From: Simmondsia chinensis
Lineage: Eukaryota; Streptophyta; Magnoliopsida; Caryophyllales; Simmondsiaceae
Reading direction: 5' to 3'
Assembly (NCBI GenBank): GCA_018398585.1
Contig: JAGTTD010000001.1
Coordinates: 35,851,938-35,915,937, forward strand
DNA length: 64,000 bases
A program made the position numbers and the translations under genes. The notes beneath the pieces are model-generated. The model was not told the origin of the DNA. It worked only from the letters and a program-made list of their open reading frames with translations, and did not search any database. Each line of letters begins with the position of its first letter. Position 1 is the first letter of the stretch. Below are positions 45,880 through 57,330 of the stretch, piece after piece.

Positions 45880-47125
45880 TCAATGGTGAAAATCAGGGAA
45901 CTTCAATTGTAAGTGATAGAGGAATTTCCAAGTGGCATTTTTGATGGGAAAATCCTTCCATTTCACAAGGACCTTCGCTGCAGCTCTGCTATTTCTGTTC
46001 ACAATCCTTCTATCTAGTACTCTTTCTGGAATCGTTAATGGTGCGCTCTCAATGTTAGTGGGAATAGCTATGAATCCAGTTGGAGGAGGCCCCACATGAA
46101 GTTTGAGCTGCATGACATGAAAAATGTTGTGGATTCTTGTTTTTTTTGGCAGGTCCAGCTGATAAGCTACCTTTCCCACTGCAGCTAACACAAGAAATGG
46201 ACAATAATACCTTAGTGATAGCTTCTGATTGCTTCTATGTGCCACTGTTATTGGCCTGTAGGGTAGTAACGTCAAGTAGGCCCAATCTCTTGGTTTTAGG
46301 ATCATTTCAGTGCATTTCCTGTCAGTAATCTGCTTCATTATACTCTGTGCTTAAGACAGGGGATACTTCAGTGTTGTGATTATCTCTTCCCTTTGGTGTA
46401 AGCTCCTATCCACAACTTCTGCGTGTATTTCACCAAGTATGTAAGGAATATGCAGGGGTGGAGGCTGACCATACACCACCTCATAAGGAGTCTTGTGTGT
46501 AGATGAGTGCCAAGTGGTGTTATGGCACCATTCAACCAGGGGAAGCCATTTGGACCACTGATGGGGTTGAGAACTGCACATACATCAATGATAAGTCTCC
46601 ACTCCTCTATTAACCAACTCAGTTTGGCCATCAGTCTGAGGATGGTAGGCTATTGAGAGAGGTGAAGCTCCACTCCTTGATTAGAGAACAGGGCTTGCCA
46701 CAATTTACTTTGAAATATGGCACCCCTGTCACTCACTATGGAACAAGGTAGCCCATGGAGTTTGTAAATGGGATCCACGTACAACTGGGCTACCATCAGG
46801 GCAGTATAAGGGTGTGACAGGGAGAGAAAGTGAGCTTCCTTGCTCAACCGATCTGCCACCACCATAATGTCATGCTTCCAAAATCAACGAGGTAGACCCT
46901 TTGTGAAGTCCATTGAGATTTCAGTCCATACCATGTCAGGCAGGGGCAAATGTTGGAGCATGCCTAAGGAGGCCACATTCTCATTCTTGCAAGCTTGGTA
47001 GATAGGACAAGCCTTGATGAAATCTACCATTGCCTTATACAAACCTTTCCACCAGAACATGGACTTTATTCTTTGAACTATTGCATCTCTGCCTGAGTGC
47101 CCTCCACTGGGAGAAGAATGCAACC
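45880..47125 (-). pseudogene. V1: integrase with chromodomain, broken
   Basis: Minus strand from 47123: SPSGGHSGRDAIVQRIKSMF, then CPIYQACKNEN (zinc finger), WTEISMDFTKGLPR (first Asp), a frame break, YTALMVAQLYVDPIYKLHGL, SIVSDRGAIFQSKLW (second Asp) and YHPQTDGQTEL near 46640 (catalytic Glu), another break, then PYEVVYGQPPPLH. The C-terminal part has KVAYQLDLPKKTRIHNIFHV and the chromodomain VLVKWKDFPIKNATWKF. Catalytic residues are all visible but spread over broken frames. Chromodomains guide integration to particular chromatin in related elements. Confidence 0.85.
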
Positions 47126-47770
47126 AATTTCAAATCATCCCTTACTGAGATGGAATCAAATTTAGCTAAGTATTCCTTAACTATTCTTTCTTGCTTCAGA
47201 CTCATCAAATCTGACATTGGATTTTCATAAGTGTTACCAAACCTCCCCTCAAGCTCTACTGAGTGTCCAGCCTAGGTCATACCAGCCAAACCTCCTCTAG
47301 TCCTGACCAGTTTCTAATGCCATTAAAGGGCTAAGCCCCTCAGATGGATCGAGGCAAGTCTGATTCTATCATTCTCAGGGGTATTATCAACCTCAAATAG
47401 TTGATCACATGTAAACAACCATCCATTAACATCATCACCATCAAATAAAGGGAAATCCATCCTACTTAATCTGGCATAGTAGGTTCGGTTACCATTTCCA
47501 TGATCCACATTGATCTCCCTGTGAAATTCTCAAGCAGCCGGTGCGTGATCCACCCTCCATTGAAGCTCCTCGATCCTAGGGTCTTCCTTGGTTGATAGAC
47601 CAGCCCATCACCACTTACCTGAAGTCCCTAAACTCCTTACTCAGCTGATCAATAGAAGTCTGGACATCAATACTTGAAGCATGCAGCTCTTGCCTTAATT
47701 CCTCTATCTGATCCTCATTGGATCGAATTCCGGTGGCTAAATTCTCTTCCACCCTCCTAATCTCAGCATT
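47126..47770 (-). pseudogene. V1: gag remnant
   Basis: Minus strand 47508-47323: RLSRMDFPLFDGDDVNGWLF then CDQLFEVDNTPENDRIRLAS, the standard chromovirus gag start. Later, MSDLMSLKQERIVKEYLAKF and DSISVRDDLK at 47217-47130, where it fuses to the integrase finger. The knuckle, protease and RT that should follow are absent. Confidence 0.8.
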
Positions 47771-47847
47771 AACTTTGTTCCGTCAGCCATTGCACAATCC
47801 AATCACCAATTGCACCCACAGATCCGAGAAACAAGCTCTGATACCTA

Positions 47848-48294
47848 TGATATAGAGTACTCAATTTCCCAAATCCAATACAAATTACAGTATGAGGGAG
47901 AAGAAGAAATAGATTGAGATAGAATGAGAAGAAAGAAGATTAAGAGAGAAGACTATATTGATCTTTTTGGATAAACCCTAATACACACTACTATAAATTA
48001 TTTATACTTCAGAATTAAATAAATAAAAATAGTTTAATAATCAGTAAAATACTCAAAAAATGCAGGAAAATATCTAAAATAACAAAATAATTAAAATTCT
48101 GCAGCATAAGCGCATGCCAGGCACGTGCCTTAACCAACTCCAGCTCCCGTGTGCCTCTCATGTGACCTTCCCGCCTTCCTGCCACAACTCTTAACTTAAA
48201 AAACTGAATTTTGAACTTGCTATACCCCAAATCACTCCAAATTTCACCCGATACTGAAATTCATCATTCCTAGCTCATAATTTCCACTGTATCA
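47848..48294 (-). repeat. V1 5' LTR
   Basis: 447 bp, + strand TGATATAGAG to ACTGTATCA, with the PBS complement immediately to its left. Confidence 0.85.
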
Positions 48295-49108
48295 TATTTC
48301 TCACAATCAAGTAATTCATGTAAACAATCAAATTATTCCAAAATTAAAAATAATACAAAAATAAAAAGACTAAAACTCCATCTAAACTTAGAGAGCAAGT
48401 TAGCTCTTCATCGAGGATCAATTGGTGAAGGAGGAGATGAATGAGCGCATGTCGATCTTTAAACTAAACTAGGTCACATTCCAATTTAGAGACAAAAAGA
48501 ATAAGAAATTGAGAGAGAAAGCATTCAGCAGAACCCTAAGCGATGTTGAAATTTTATACTAAAAAACCAGATGCCCTCTACCCTGATATTTTTCAAGCTT
48601 TTATAATAGAAAAAAATGTTGCTGCTGCTTCCTGCTAAACCCTATGGCATGCTAGGCTGGGTTGCAAGCGGTGCTACAAGTGGATTAGAGGTGGCGAGGG
48701 CTGGCCTAAAGTAGAGATGGAGGTCTGGGTGCTGGGTTTGATAGAAATGAGGTTGGGCTGTGCAGGTGGGCTTCATGTTAAGCTTAAGGACACGGGTGGT
48801 GGTTGTGAGACTAAAGGATTGGGCCTGTGTGATGCTGTGCTGGGCTAGGCTACGTGTTGAGCTAACTGAAGGCTGGTGCCTAAGTGTGGGCTTGAGCAGT
48901 GGCTTACGATCCTGGGCCCTATTGACTGGATTACAGAGCCCAAGCATCGAACTTTGTCTCGTTCGCACCAAATTTTGACCATTTAGGAGACTTTAATCTT
49001 CCAACTTATAAAACATAAAAATGGTCAAAGTGAGGATATAACGATAATCGAACATGTGCAAAAGAGCTAAAATAGTAACTAAAAGATGCGTAAATATATG
49101 ATGCATCA

Positions 49109-50497
49109 GTACTCCCACACCTAATCTTTGCTAGTCCTCAAGCAAAGCATAGGATAAACATAAAGACTTAGGTAACCCACTATCCTGACCTTCACCAACT
49201 CTTCCAAGATTAACGCATACATTACAATTCAAGACAAGATTCAATCACCTAAAGCATTCTTCAATTCTATAATTTCAAATGACTTAACTTCAGAACCCAT
49301 CATAGAATTTCATTAACCTTGTGTCAACTAATGGACACTACTCAAGCATTTTAAGCGCACGAGTGGAAGTGAATGCGATCGAATGCGATAGAATCTCCTC
49401 TAATTCTTGCATCCAACCGAATATACCAAAGTTTTCTGCACCCATACCATTGAATCACCTGCACTCTTACCCATACATAAAGAATTCTAAGTGGCATATG
49501 AGTGACCGCTTCACAATATTTTAATCTCAATATAGTGTAAAGGAAGAATAACTTAATCATGAATACATATCAAATTACAATTTCTTCGTTTTCTTTTGCT
49601 TTCTTCCCCCCCCCCCCCCCCCCCCCCCCCCTCCCTCTCTCTCTTTGAAGGAAACCCTTTTTTTTTAATCTTTTTTTTTTAACCTTTTTCTTTTCCTCTA
49701 TTTCCTCTCTTTTTTTCTCCATCCAACTTTTGGAAATTCCATATAACAAATACCTCAACATTATTCTTGACATTAATTAACAAATACTTTACATAGTATC
49801 AAAGGGACAAGGATTAGGATAAGCCAATAGGGCAAACATACAAACTCAAGACTTATAAGATTGTTTACTCAATTTTTTTAGATTTCACACCACAAGAAAG
49901 TCTAGTGCATAGTGAATACATGTGCGGTATAAGTAGAAACCATTAATATCAACAAGATTCACTAAAAGAATATGGAGAAGAATCATTTAACTTTATGGAA
50001 TCGAGAGAAGAAAATAGATAGTCAATTCCACCATCATACTAACATATGCATTGATCAAGGAAAAACATGGCTAAAAAGTTATAATGCACACTCAAAATGC
50101 ACAAACGATATTTAATATTTGGCCAAAAATAAACACATGCAAATGAGCCTCACCCCCACACCTAAATGATGCATTGTCCTCAATGCAACAGTATAAAGCA
50201 TCAAAGTGCGAAAATGAGCTGAGATGCAGTGGTACAACCTGACAAGGTAATGATTGTGGAAAGGCATGAATGACTATGCCCGGCTCCTCGTACACAGAAC
50301 ATGAACCTAAGAGAGAGAGAGAGAAACAAGCCTCCAAGCAACTAATCAATTCAAAAAGAAAACCAAAAATAAGAAATAACAAACCTAGGCTGCCTCCTAA
50401 TCGCGCTAAGTTTTATGCCTTTGGCCAGGCGCGATGGGTCCCACAAAGATCAAGTATCTGCCACGGTGTCAATCAATGTGACAACTTCATTAAGCTG
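49109..50497 (-). other. A2 3' internal region
   Basis: Noncoding stretch between the integrase end and the LTR. It starts at the PPT complement (ACTCCCACACC, 49111-49121) and matches 11629-12943 of A1. It contains a 26-nt C run (49606-49631) followed by a CT-rich stretch. Confidence 0.7.
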
Positions 50498-51560
50498 GCT
50501 ATCGATAATGCCATCTAATTGAACTAGAGGTTTAAGCCTTTGACCATTTACAATGACGCATGACCATCTTTTGGATGGTATATCTCAATGGCACCTGAAG
50601 GATACACTTGCTTAACCCTAATAGGACCATCCCACCTAGACCTCAACTTACCAGGAAAGAGATGCAATTTATAGTTAAAAAGCCAAACCTTTTGAATTGG
50701 AACAAATGTTTTCCTTAACATATATTTATCATGAAAAGCCTTGGTCTTAGCTTTATATATCTTTGATTCTCATAAGCTTCATTCCTTAACTCCTGAATTT
50801 CGCTCAATTGAAGCCTTCGAAGATCCTTGGTCTAAGTCAAAATTCAAAGTTCTAGTGGCCCAATAAGCATGGTTCTCTGACTCAACTAGTAAATGACAAG
50901 GCTTACTGGAGACCAACCTATAGGGTGACATGCTAAGTGGAGTCTTGTGGGCGGTGTGGTGTGCCCAAAGAGCATCTTTCAACCTAAGTGACAAATCTTT
51001 TCAATCGGGACGAACCATTTTTTTCAAGTATAGACTTGATCTCATAGTTTGAAGGCTCTACTTGGTCACCAGCTTAGGGATTATATGGGGCCGCAATCGT
51101 ATAATGCACTGAGTACTTCCTAAAAAGTGCCCCAAATGACCTCTGAATGAAGTGACTACCACCATCACTAATGAGCACTCTAGGGGTACCAAAGTGATTA
51201 AAAATGTTGCCCTTGATAATTGCATGACCGCCTTGTGGTCGTTGGTCCGAGTAGGAATAGCCTCAATCAACTTAGACACATAGTCAACCTCCATAAGCAC
51301 ATAAACAAACCCAAAGGAAGCGGGAAATGGACCCATGAAGTCAATACCCCAAACACCGAATATATCCACAATCAAAATGGGGTTCAAAGGCATCATGTCT
51401 CAAATAGTGCCCACATGCAGGACAAAACGCGTAAGCATCCTTCAAGAGAGTAGGCAATTAAAAACCACATTGTATGACTCTTACAGTAGTCCTACAGCCT
51501 CCAAAGTGTCCCCCATATACATATGAGTGAAAAAAAAGAAGATAAAATGCTATGATACTC
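50498..51560 (-). pseudogene. A2: Athila integrase, broken
   Basis: Minus strand: C-terminal part near 50780-50560 (KLHLFPGKLRSRWDGPIRVK-like), then HTAHKTPLSMSPYRLVSSKP and AYWATRTLNFDLDQGSSKAS (50994-50779). The core at 51396-51240 reads [20 protein letters not shown] (first Asp) and [20 protein letters not shown]; the next part is shifted by one frame near 51230, with SDGGSHF recoverable only in another frame. Unlike A1, this copy keeps the integrase end, which shows what A1 lost. Confidence 0.8.
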
Positions 51561-52206
51561 ACACTCTGGGACACATCTTTAAGATACATAGTCAACATAA
51601 TGTTTGGACAAGTTAGTGTCATCCCAATACAAGTGCTTTACCTAAGTGTAACACTTATCATTTTCTTGCTTGGACCAAGTGGATGGAATCTTACCTATAG
51701 CAAGAAAGTTAACAATATATCAAAACCGGGAAGCACGGGCATGGGAGATAGCAAAAAGCTACTCATTAGAAAAGGAATCATGCAATGCAACAAATGGATC
51801 ATGATGCTCAAAGTAAATCCTAGAAAGAAGGTCAGCTACTACATTCTCTGTACCTTTCTTATCTCCTATCTTAATGTTGAACTCTTGTACTAGAAGAATC
51901 CATGTAATGAGGCTAGGTTTTAATTCTTTCTTTGAGAGAAAATATTTAAATGCAGCATGGTTAGAATAGACAATGACTTTTTACCTTACAAGATGGGAGC
52001 GAAACTTGTCGACAGTAAACACAACAACTAGTAACTCCTTCTCAGTAGTGGTGTAATGACGTTGGGCATCATTAAGGGTTTACTAGCATAATGGATGACA
52101 TGCTGCACTTTGTTGACTTTTGACGTAAGACATCATCTTTAGCAAAATCAGAAGCATCGCACATAATTTCAAAAGGGAAAGAGTAATCAGGTGGCTACAT
52201 AACAGG
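51561..52206 (-). pseudogene. A2: RNase H remnant (part)
   Basis: Minus-strand frames with many stops. It aligns block by block with A1 5471-6050 at the DNA level (for example GGCATCATTAAGGGTTTA at 52063 against GGCATCATTAAGAGTTTT at 5896). It is interrupted at 52207 by a hAT-like MITE. Confidence 0.7.
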
Positions 52207-52584
52207 TAGAGGTGGCCGCGGGTCGGGCCGGGCCGTGGCCGGTCCCAGCCCAGTAAACCCAGCCCCGGCCTAGGTTTGAGTGCCCAGCGCGCCAGGCCCG
52301 AGCCCGTTAATTTTTTTTAAATATGCCACCAAAAAAGTGACACAAAAATGACACGAGGGGGGTTCGAACACAATGTCTCTTACATGTAAGGCACACCCAT
52401 TGGCATGTGAGCTGCAATCTCGTTATGATTTTGTTGGATAAACAAATTAACTTTTTGTGATGATACAACTTAACCGGGCCTGGGCCTGGTCGGGGCCTGC
52501 CCTAGTTTGGGGGGCACATGGCCCAACCCAAGGAAGACAGGTAAGGTCGGGTCGCGGGCTGATCCAGCCCACTGGCCACCTCTA
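52207..52584. mobile_element. hAT-like MITE with a tRNA-like interior
   Basis: 378 bp with terminal inverted repeats TAGAGGTGGCC on both ends. Flanks are ATAACAGG (52199-52206) and ATAACAAG (52585-52592), an 8-bp duplication with one mismatch, as for hAT elements. The ends are GC-rich and imply a strong hairpin. The intact A1 copy at 6037 lacks the insert. On the minus strand the middle (about 52435-52350) reads GCAGCTCACATGCC..TTACATGTAAG..GTTCGAACC, like a decayed tRNA with anticodon loop and B box. Confidence 0.8.
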
Positions 52585-53660
52585 ATAACAAGGGCCAAAA
52601 CAAGTAATGACCTGAACTTTTGAAAGGTTTCCAAGCAAGACTCATCAAACTCAAATGATATTTTCTTAACTGGCAAGCTAGTCAATGGTCTTGCTAACTT
52701 TCTAATGTCCTTAATGAATCTCGTATAGAAACTTGCATGATCTACAAAGGGTCTAACTTGCTTCACATATTTTTTTGGGGGGGGGGGGGGGGGGGGGGGG
52801 GGAGTTAGCAATCGAATCGACTGTAGCCCTATCAACCTCAATACCCTTCCTAGACACCCTATGACCCAATACAGTTCTATCTTGAACCATAAAATGTCTC
52901 TTCTCCCAACTCAAAGCAAGATTGGGTTGTTCACATCTATCCAACACGAGTCAAATTCTACAAATATTCATCAAATGAAGTTCCAAAAGTAGAGAAATCA
53001 TCCACAAAAACTTCAAGAAATTCGTCTATCATGTCAGAAAGATAGACATCATGCATCTCAAAAAAATAGCGGGTGCATTGCATAAACCAAATGGCATCCT
53101 ATGGTAGGCAAATGTGTCAAAGGGGCAAGTAAAGGTTGTTTTCTCCTGATCCTCTGGGTAGACTGCTACCTAGTTATATCCTAAATGTCAATCAAGAACA
53201 CAAGCTCTGACTAGCCAACCTTAATAAAATCTTATCAATGAAGGTAAAGGAAAATGGTCCTTCCTATTGGTAGAGTTAAGCTTCCTATAGTTAATGCAAA
53301 CTCTCTAACTCATGGTCTTTCTAGTAGGAACAAACTCTCCATCAGTACTCCTAACCATAGTAATGCTCGACTTCTTTGGGACAACTTGAACAGGACTAAC
53401 CCACCTATTATCAGAAATTGGGTAAATGATACCTGCATCAAGCAACTTCAAAATCTCCTTCTTTAACACTTATTTCATGTTGGGGTTCAACTTACATTGC
53501 ATCTCTCTAGAGGGGCTAGCATTCTCATCAAAAAAATCGTATGCATGCTAATGGAAAGGTCCAAACCCCTCAAATCAGCCATAGATCACCCAGTTGCACT
53601 CTTATGATCACTAAGCACAACCATCAATGCATCCTCTTATTCCTTGGACAACCGAGAAGA
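52585..53660 (-). pseudogene. A2: Athila reverse transcriptase, broken
   Basis: Minus strand pieces: [20 protein letters not shown] (about 52745-52680), RTVLGHRVSRKGIEVDRATV (52880-52820), and FLEVFVDDFSTFG near 53020-52980 with an intact FVDD box. The finger part at 53300-53480 is present in a broken frame. A 26-nt G run (52777-52802) replaces the LPPPSNVKQ segment present in A1, where the codons are ordinary. Confidence 0.75.
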
Positions 53661-53820
53661 GATAATTACAGGTAAAGTCTCGTTGGGTTCTTAAGAAAGC
53701 ATGCATAAGAGTATATGGCAAGGGCTTAAGTTCAAGTTTTGGTGGTGAAACTATGGAAGGCAAAGCGGGAGAATAAAAAAGTGTAGGTAAGGGTTTCATT
53801 TTTGAAAGCCAATGACAAGT

Positions 53821-54528
53821 CTATAAGGGAGCATACAACTCAAGCAACCAAGGCATCTCCGTAATGTGGTTCTCAACCTCAAAATAATCAAAACAATCAT
53901 ATACCAGCGCTCTCTCAAGGGAATAGCTAATTAAGATAGACGGGAGTGTTTGGTCAATCAAATCATCAATGACGACCACACAAAAACATTCTGACTCATC
54001 CTCACTAATGGGTGACGATGAAGCCTTAAAAATGTTCAACATAATAATCATGTTTGTGAAACTAACATCCATTATCCTAGATCTACAACTGATGGTACTA
54101 TTGGTCGTTGCTAAGAAAGGCTGTCCTAGAATGACAGGGACATGGTTTTTTAAATTACTAGAAGGTTCCATACCAAGCATAATGAAATCAAAAGGAAACA
54201 GGGCTTTGTCTGCCTTCACTAGCACATTGATAAGCTCACCATGGGAGACTTTAGTAGATCTATCCGCTAATTGCGAGGTCACCATTTTAGGTAGTAACTC
54301 ACTCAAGTCTAACTTCTCATACGCCAAGTACAGAATAAGATTAATACTCGCTCCTAAGTCCAATAAAACCTTCTCAATTGGGTAGTCTCCAAGTGAATAA
54401 AAGATAATGGGGACACCAGGGGCTTTGTACATAATAGGAGTGTCACACTTCAAGATGGAGCTCAATTGCTCAACTAAAAACACTTTCTTAGGTAGATGCG
54501 CTCTAAATCTTTTCTTTTGGTTATGCAA
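53821..54528 (-). pseudogene. A2: Athila protease region
   Basis: Open frame on the minus strand: GVPIIFYSLGDYPIEKVLLD then LGASINLILYLAYEKLDL, so the active site reads DLGAS. It is followed by HVPVILGQPFLATTNSTISC and VIDDLIDQTLPSILISYSLE. The match to A1 7939-7208 is clear along its length. Confidence 0.85.
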
Positions 54529-55582
54529 GTCCTTAATGAAGTTTGCATAGGCTTGGATTTTCTTAATTGCATCTAGAAGAGGAATGTTAATCTTTACTTA
54601 ACTAAAAGTCTCCAAAATGTTATCCCACTTCTTATCCTTCCCATTTAGATGTCGTGTAACTAAAGATGCGGGAAGGGCACTCTAGGTTCATAGTAGGAAG
54701 GAAGATCAGAGACTCTACAAATGGAAGAAGGGTGCATGACCTCATTGGTCTCTGTCTCCCTTTTCACGCTCTTCTCTTCTCCCTAAGCACTCATTAGTAC
54801 ATCACTCTCAACACTCACCTCATAACCAACTTCTTCCCACCTCTCAAGACCTTCTCTTAAAAATTCTGATTAGAGCTCAAGTTAGAAGAGTGAGAATGGT
54901 TAGAAACATACCCTTGCGGTTGAAAACCTGGAGGTCCCAACATACCAGATAAGTGAGGTCATAGATTCAATTGCTGATGATGACCGTATTTCCCTTGTGA
55001 TTGTTGTGACACAAACCTCCCTTCACCTCCTTGCTTCTAGAAGAAGTTTGGATGGTTTCTCTAGCCTGAATTATATGCATTCGAGTATGGATTGCTCCTT
55101 GAAAATATTTGGGCTGCATTAACCTGTTCCTGTGGACACTCAACAAAAGGTGAAGTAAACGGGCAAGTGTGGAATAAGAAACACTAGAACATGTAAAACA
55201 AACACAATGCATGCTTTAAAAAAATAAACGTTAGGCAAAGAAGAGGGAGTCAATGTCATCATAAATAAAGAAGTAATTTGCTTCACAGAGGATGCAAGAG
55301 AGTCTACTTTCTCATCTAAGATGAAAGTTTGTGCAATTTCATATACTCCTCCTCTATTTTGCCTAGCAGCATTCAAAAAAGCATGTTTGATATTGTGTTT
55401 TGAATTTTCATTCAATTGCTTGAAACGCTCCCATGCCCCATTCTCATTTGTCCTACGGTATTGAGCACCACATGAAGCATCAACAATTTATGGTCCTTTT
55501 TCATTCAATCCATAGTAAAAAATTTGTACAATTTGCCACTTAGGGATAGCATGATGTGCACAATCTCCCAAAAATTCCCTAA
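54529..55582 (-). pseudogene. A2: gag remnants
   Basis: Minus strand: CVCFTCSSVSYSTLARLLHL (55212 region) is the frame-shifted knuckle; further 5', ENSKHNIKHAFLNAARQNRG and EWGMGAFQAIE-like pieces (55415-55430); then CAHHAIPKWQIVQIFYYGLN (55580-55500), equal to the A1 block CPHHAIPKWQPIQKFYYGLN. Gag stops abruptly near 55582, where LTR sequence begins, so the N-terminal half of gag, the PBS and the start of the LTR were deleted together. Confidence 0.75.
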
Positions 55583-55744
55583 GTATTGCTTGATAATTAT
55601 TCCTAAGGCTAAAAGCACAAGGAATTAGTTTATAAATATCAAGATCAAAGTTCACAAACTCAATCATCATCTCAATTGAATGATCAGTTAAATCACAATA
55701 CTGCAATGTACTTTTCACAATCAAGAGATTCAAGTAAACAATCA
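55583..55744 (-). repeat. A2 5' LTR remnant
   Basis: Matches the middle of the A1 LTR (about 10625-10800): TTTATAAATATCAAGATCAA and CAAACTCAATCATCATCTC. It joins gag directly at about 55582 and is cut at 55744 by the C3 LTR. Confidence 0.75.
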
Positions 55745-56169
55745 TGTGAAGGAAATTACTGCCCAAGAACTTGATTCGATTCAAATACTACAACAAATAT
55801 GAGAAGCAAAATAACAGAGTAAAAGAGAACAAATGAAGGAAACAATCATTTACGTAGAAAACTCTCTTCAATCGAGAGGGCGAAAAACCACGGACGGTAA
55901 TGGAGAATCTTTATTGAAGGAAATAATGGAAGAATTACAATTCATTTCCTCTCTCTTTCTAATGATAGCGCTCTCTCTTTATTGGATACTTAATGACGAA
56001 ACCTTCACATCATATTTATAGTTAGCATAAACTAGGTCACGCGTAGATTGGGTCCGGATCAATTAGTGAGCTTCCTGAATCCATCTGCTTTTTGTGTACT
56101 TCCCAGTCAATCAGCGTACTCACGGCAAACCCCTTCATAAATACAAGGAATTTGAGAAACAACCTAACA
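55745..56169 (-). repeat. C3 3' LTR (425 bp)
   Basis: + strand TGTGAAGGAAATTACT to ACCTAACA. It shares with the C2 LTR the block TCAATCGAGAGGG and the TATA complement (56013-56021). The other LTR lies outside the window. Confidence 0.8.
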
Positions 56170-56233
56170 AATCTCCACCTTGACTCAAATTTCTCACAAA
56201 AAGAACTTCTCCACCTTCTCCTCAAAACACCCC

Positions 56234-56898
56234 TCAAGTGGTTAACTCAACAAAATAGAAAACCCAACCAAGTCCAAGCAATGCTCGAACTTGTTGGCTA
56301 GGTGGAACATTAGTGAACATGTCAGCGGGATTATCAGCAGTGCATAACTTCTTCAATTCAACTTTGCCCTCTTCAATCAGATCCCAAATTAAGTGATGTT
56401 TAACATCTATGTGCTTTGTCCTATCATGGTGGGTCATCTGATCCTTGGCCAGATGAATTGTTGACTGTCTATCGCAACAAATGACAACTACACCCTGATC
56501 AACACTACGCTCACTAATTAAGCCCTTCAACCACACATCTTCTTTAAACACTTCTTCACTGCCATATACTCTGCCTCTGTAGTTGATTGTGCTGTAACTG
56601 ATTGTAAACAAGCTCTCCAACTAATAGTGCAATCACCTAGGCAAAAGACATAACCTGAGGTAGATTTCCTCTTATCAAGGTCGCCACCATAATTTGAATC
56701 GACATAACCAACTAAACAGCTTTTAACCCCCCCCCCCCCCCCCCCCCCGGGAACACTAAACATCTATCAGAAGTGCCACGTAAGTACCTGAGAATCCATT
56801 TAACAGCTTGCCAATAGTCTTTTCTTAGATTCACCATATATCTGCTCACCTTGCTAACAGCATGTGCAATATCTTGATGTGTGCACACCATGGCATAC
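56234..56898 (-). pseudogene. C3: RNase H and RT C-terminal part
   Basis: Minus strand from 56890: CTHQDIAHAVSKVSRYMVNL and QAVKWILRYLRGTSDRCLVF, a 22-nt C run on the + strand (56727-56748) read as glycines, then LVGYVDSNYGGDLDKRKSTS with YVDSNYGGD being the RNase H active-site block. Then SWRACLQSVTAQSTTEAEYM, HIDVKHHLIWDLIEEGKVEL and TADNPADMFTNVPPSQQVRA. Broken by frameshifts at the homopolymer and near 56560. Confidence 0.85.
56894..56898. repeat. V2 target duplication, left (CATAC)
   Basis: CATAC, repeated at 62616-62620. Confidence 0.9.
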
Positions 56899-57301
56899 TA
56901 TTAACTTCCAATCCTAAATTGAGAGTTAACCTTGTGAAAGAGATTGATAAGATGAGAAGAGAAGGGAAAGGGATGAGAAATAGATAAGGAGATGAGAATT
57001 AGAGAGTGATTAACCAAAAGGAAATCTGAATTTTATTGATTGAATGATGAGGCTACATGATTTAGATCTATTTACAATAGATCTTTATACATTGCACTAA
57101 GACTCATCCACCTAACCGACTAAACCAGAATTTTCCACCAAAACTCAAGCTAGGCGCCACATTTGACTTATTTTGAATCCTAACCGACTTTGGCGCCTAA
57201 TTGGCCTGCCAACTAACAATTGAATACAACACCAATACAACTCTAAAGCAAATACATGCAATACAAGACCAATTACAACCAAAATTAAAGGAATCATGAC
57301 A
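56899..57301 (-). repeat. V2 3' LTR
   Basis: + strand TATTAACTTCC (one change from TG) to ATCATGACA. The PPT complement TTCCCTTCCCCTT follows at 57302-57314. Confidence 0.9.
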
Positions 57302-57330
57302 TTCCCTTCCCCTTGAGAAGCTCCTTGTCC

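Larger units (their letters stand above)
45394..48294 (-). mobile_element. V1: internally deleted chromovirus, 2.9 kb
   Basis: LTRs at 47848-48294 (5') and 45394-45849 (3') share TACTCAATTTCCCAAATCC near the left edge and TAGCTCATAATTTC near the right. The target duplication is TATTT on both sides (45389-45393, 48295-48299). The PBS complement CAAGCTCTGATACC lies at 47832-47845; the PPT complement CTCCTCCCCCCTTA follows the 3' LTR. Inside, gag joins directly to integrase near 47125, with protease, RT and RNase H missing. The chromodomain at the end places it in the chromovirus clade of Ty3/gypsy. Confidence 0.85.
44762..49108 (-). repeat. A2 3' LTR, interrupted by chromovirus V1
   Basis: It starts TGATGTGTTTTTC (+ strand) and ends ATGCATCA, so on the minus strand it has TGATG..CATCA ends. 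Less the 2906 bp of V1 plus one duplicated target, the LTR is about 1.44 kb and aligns with the A1 LTR. Example: TACTAAGGTAATGTTGTTAG at 45102 is also in A1 at 10479. Confidence 0.8.
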
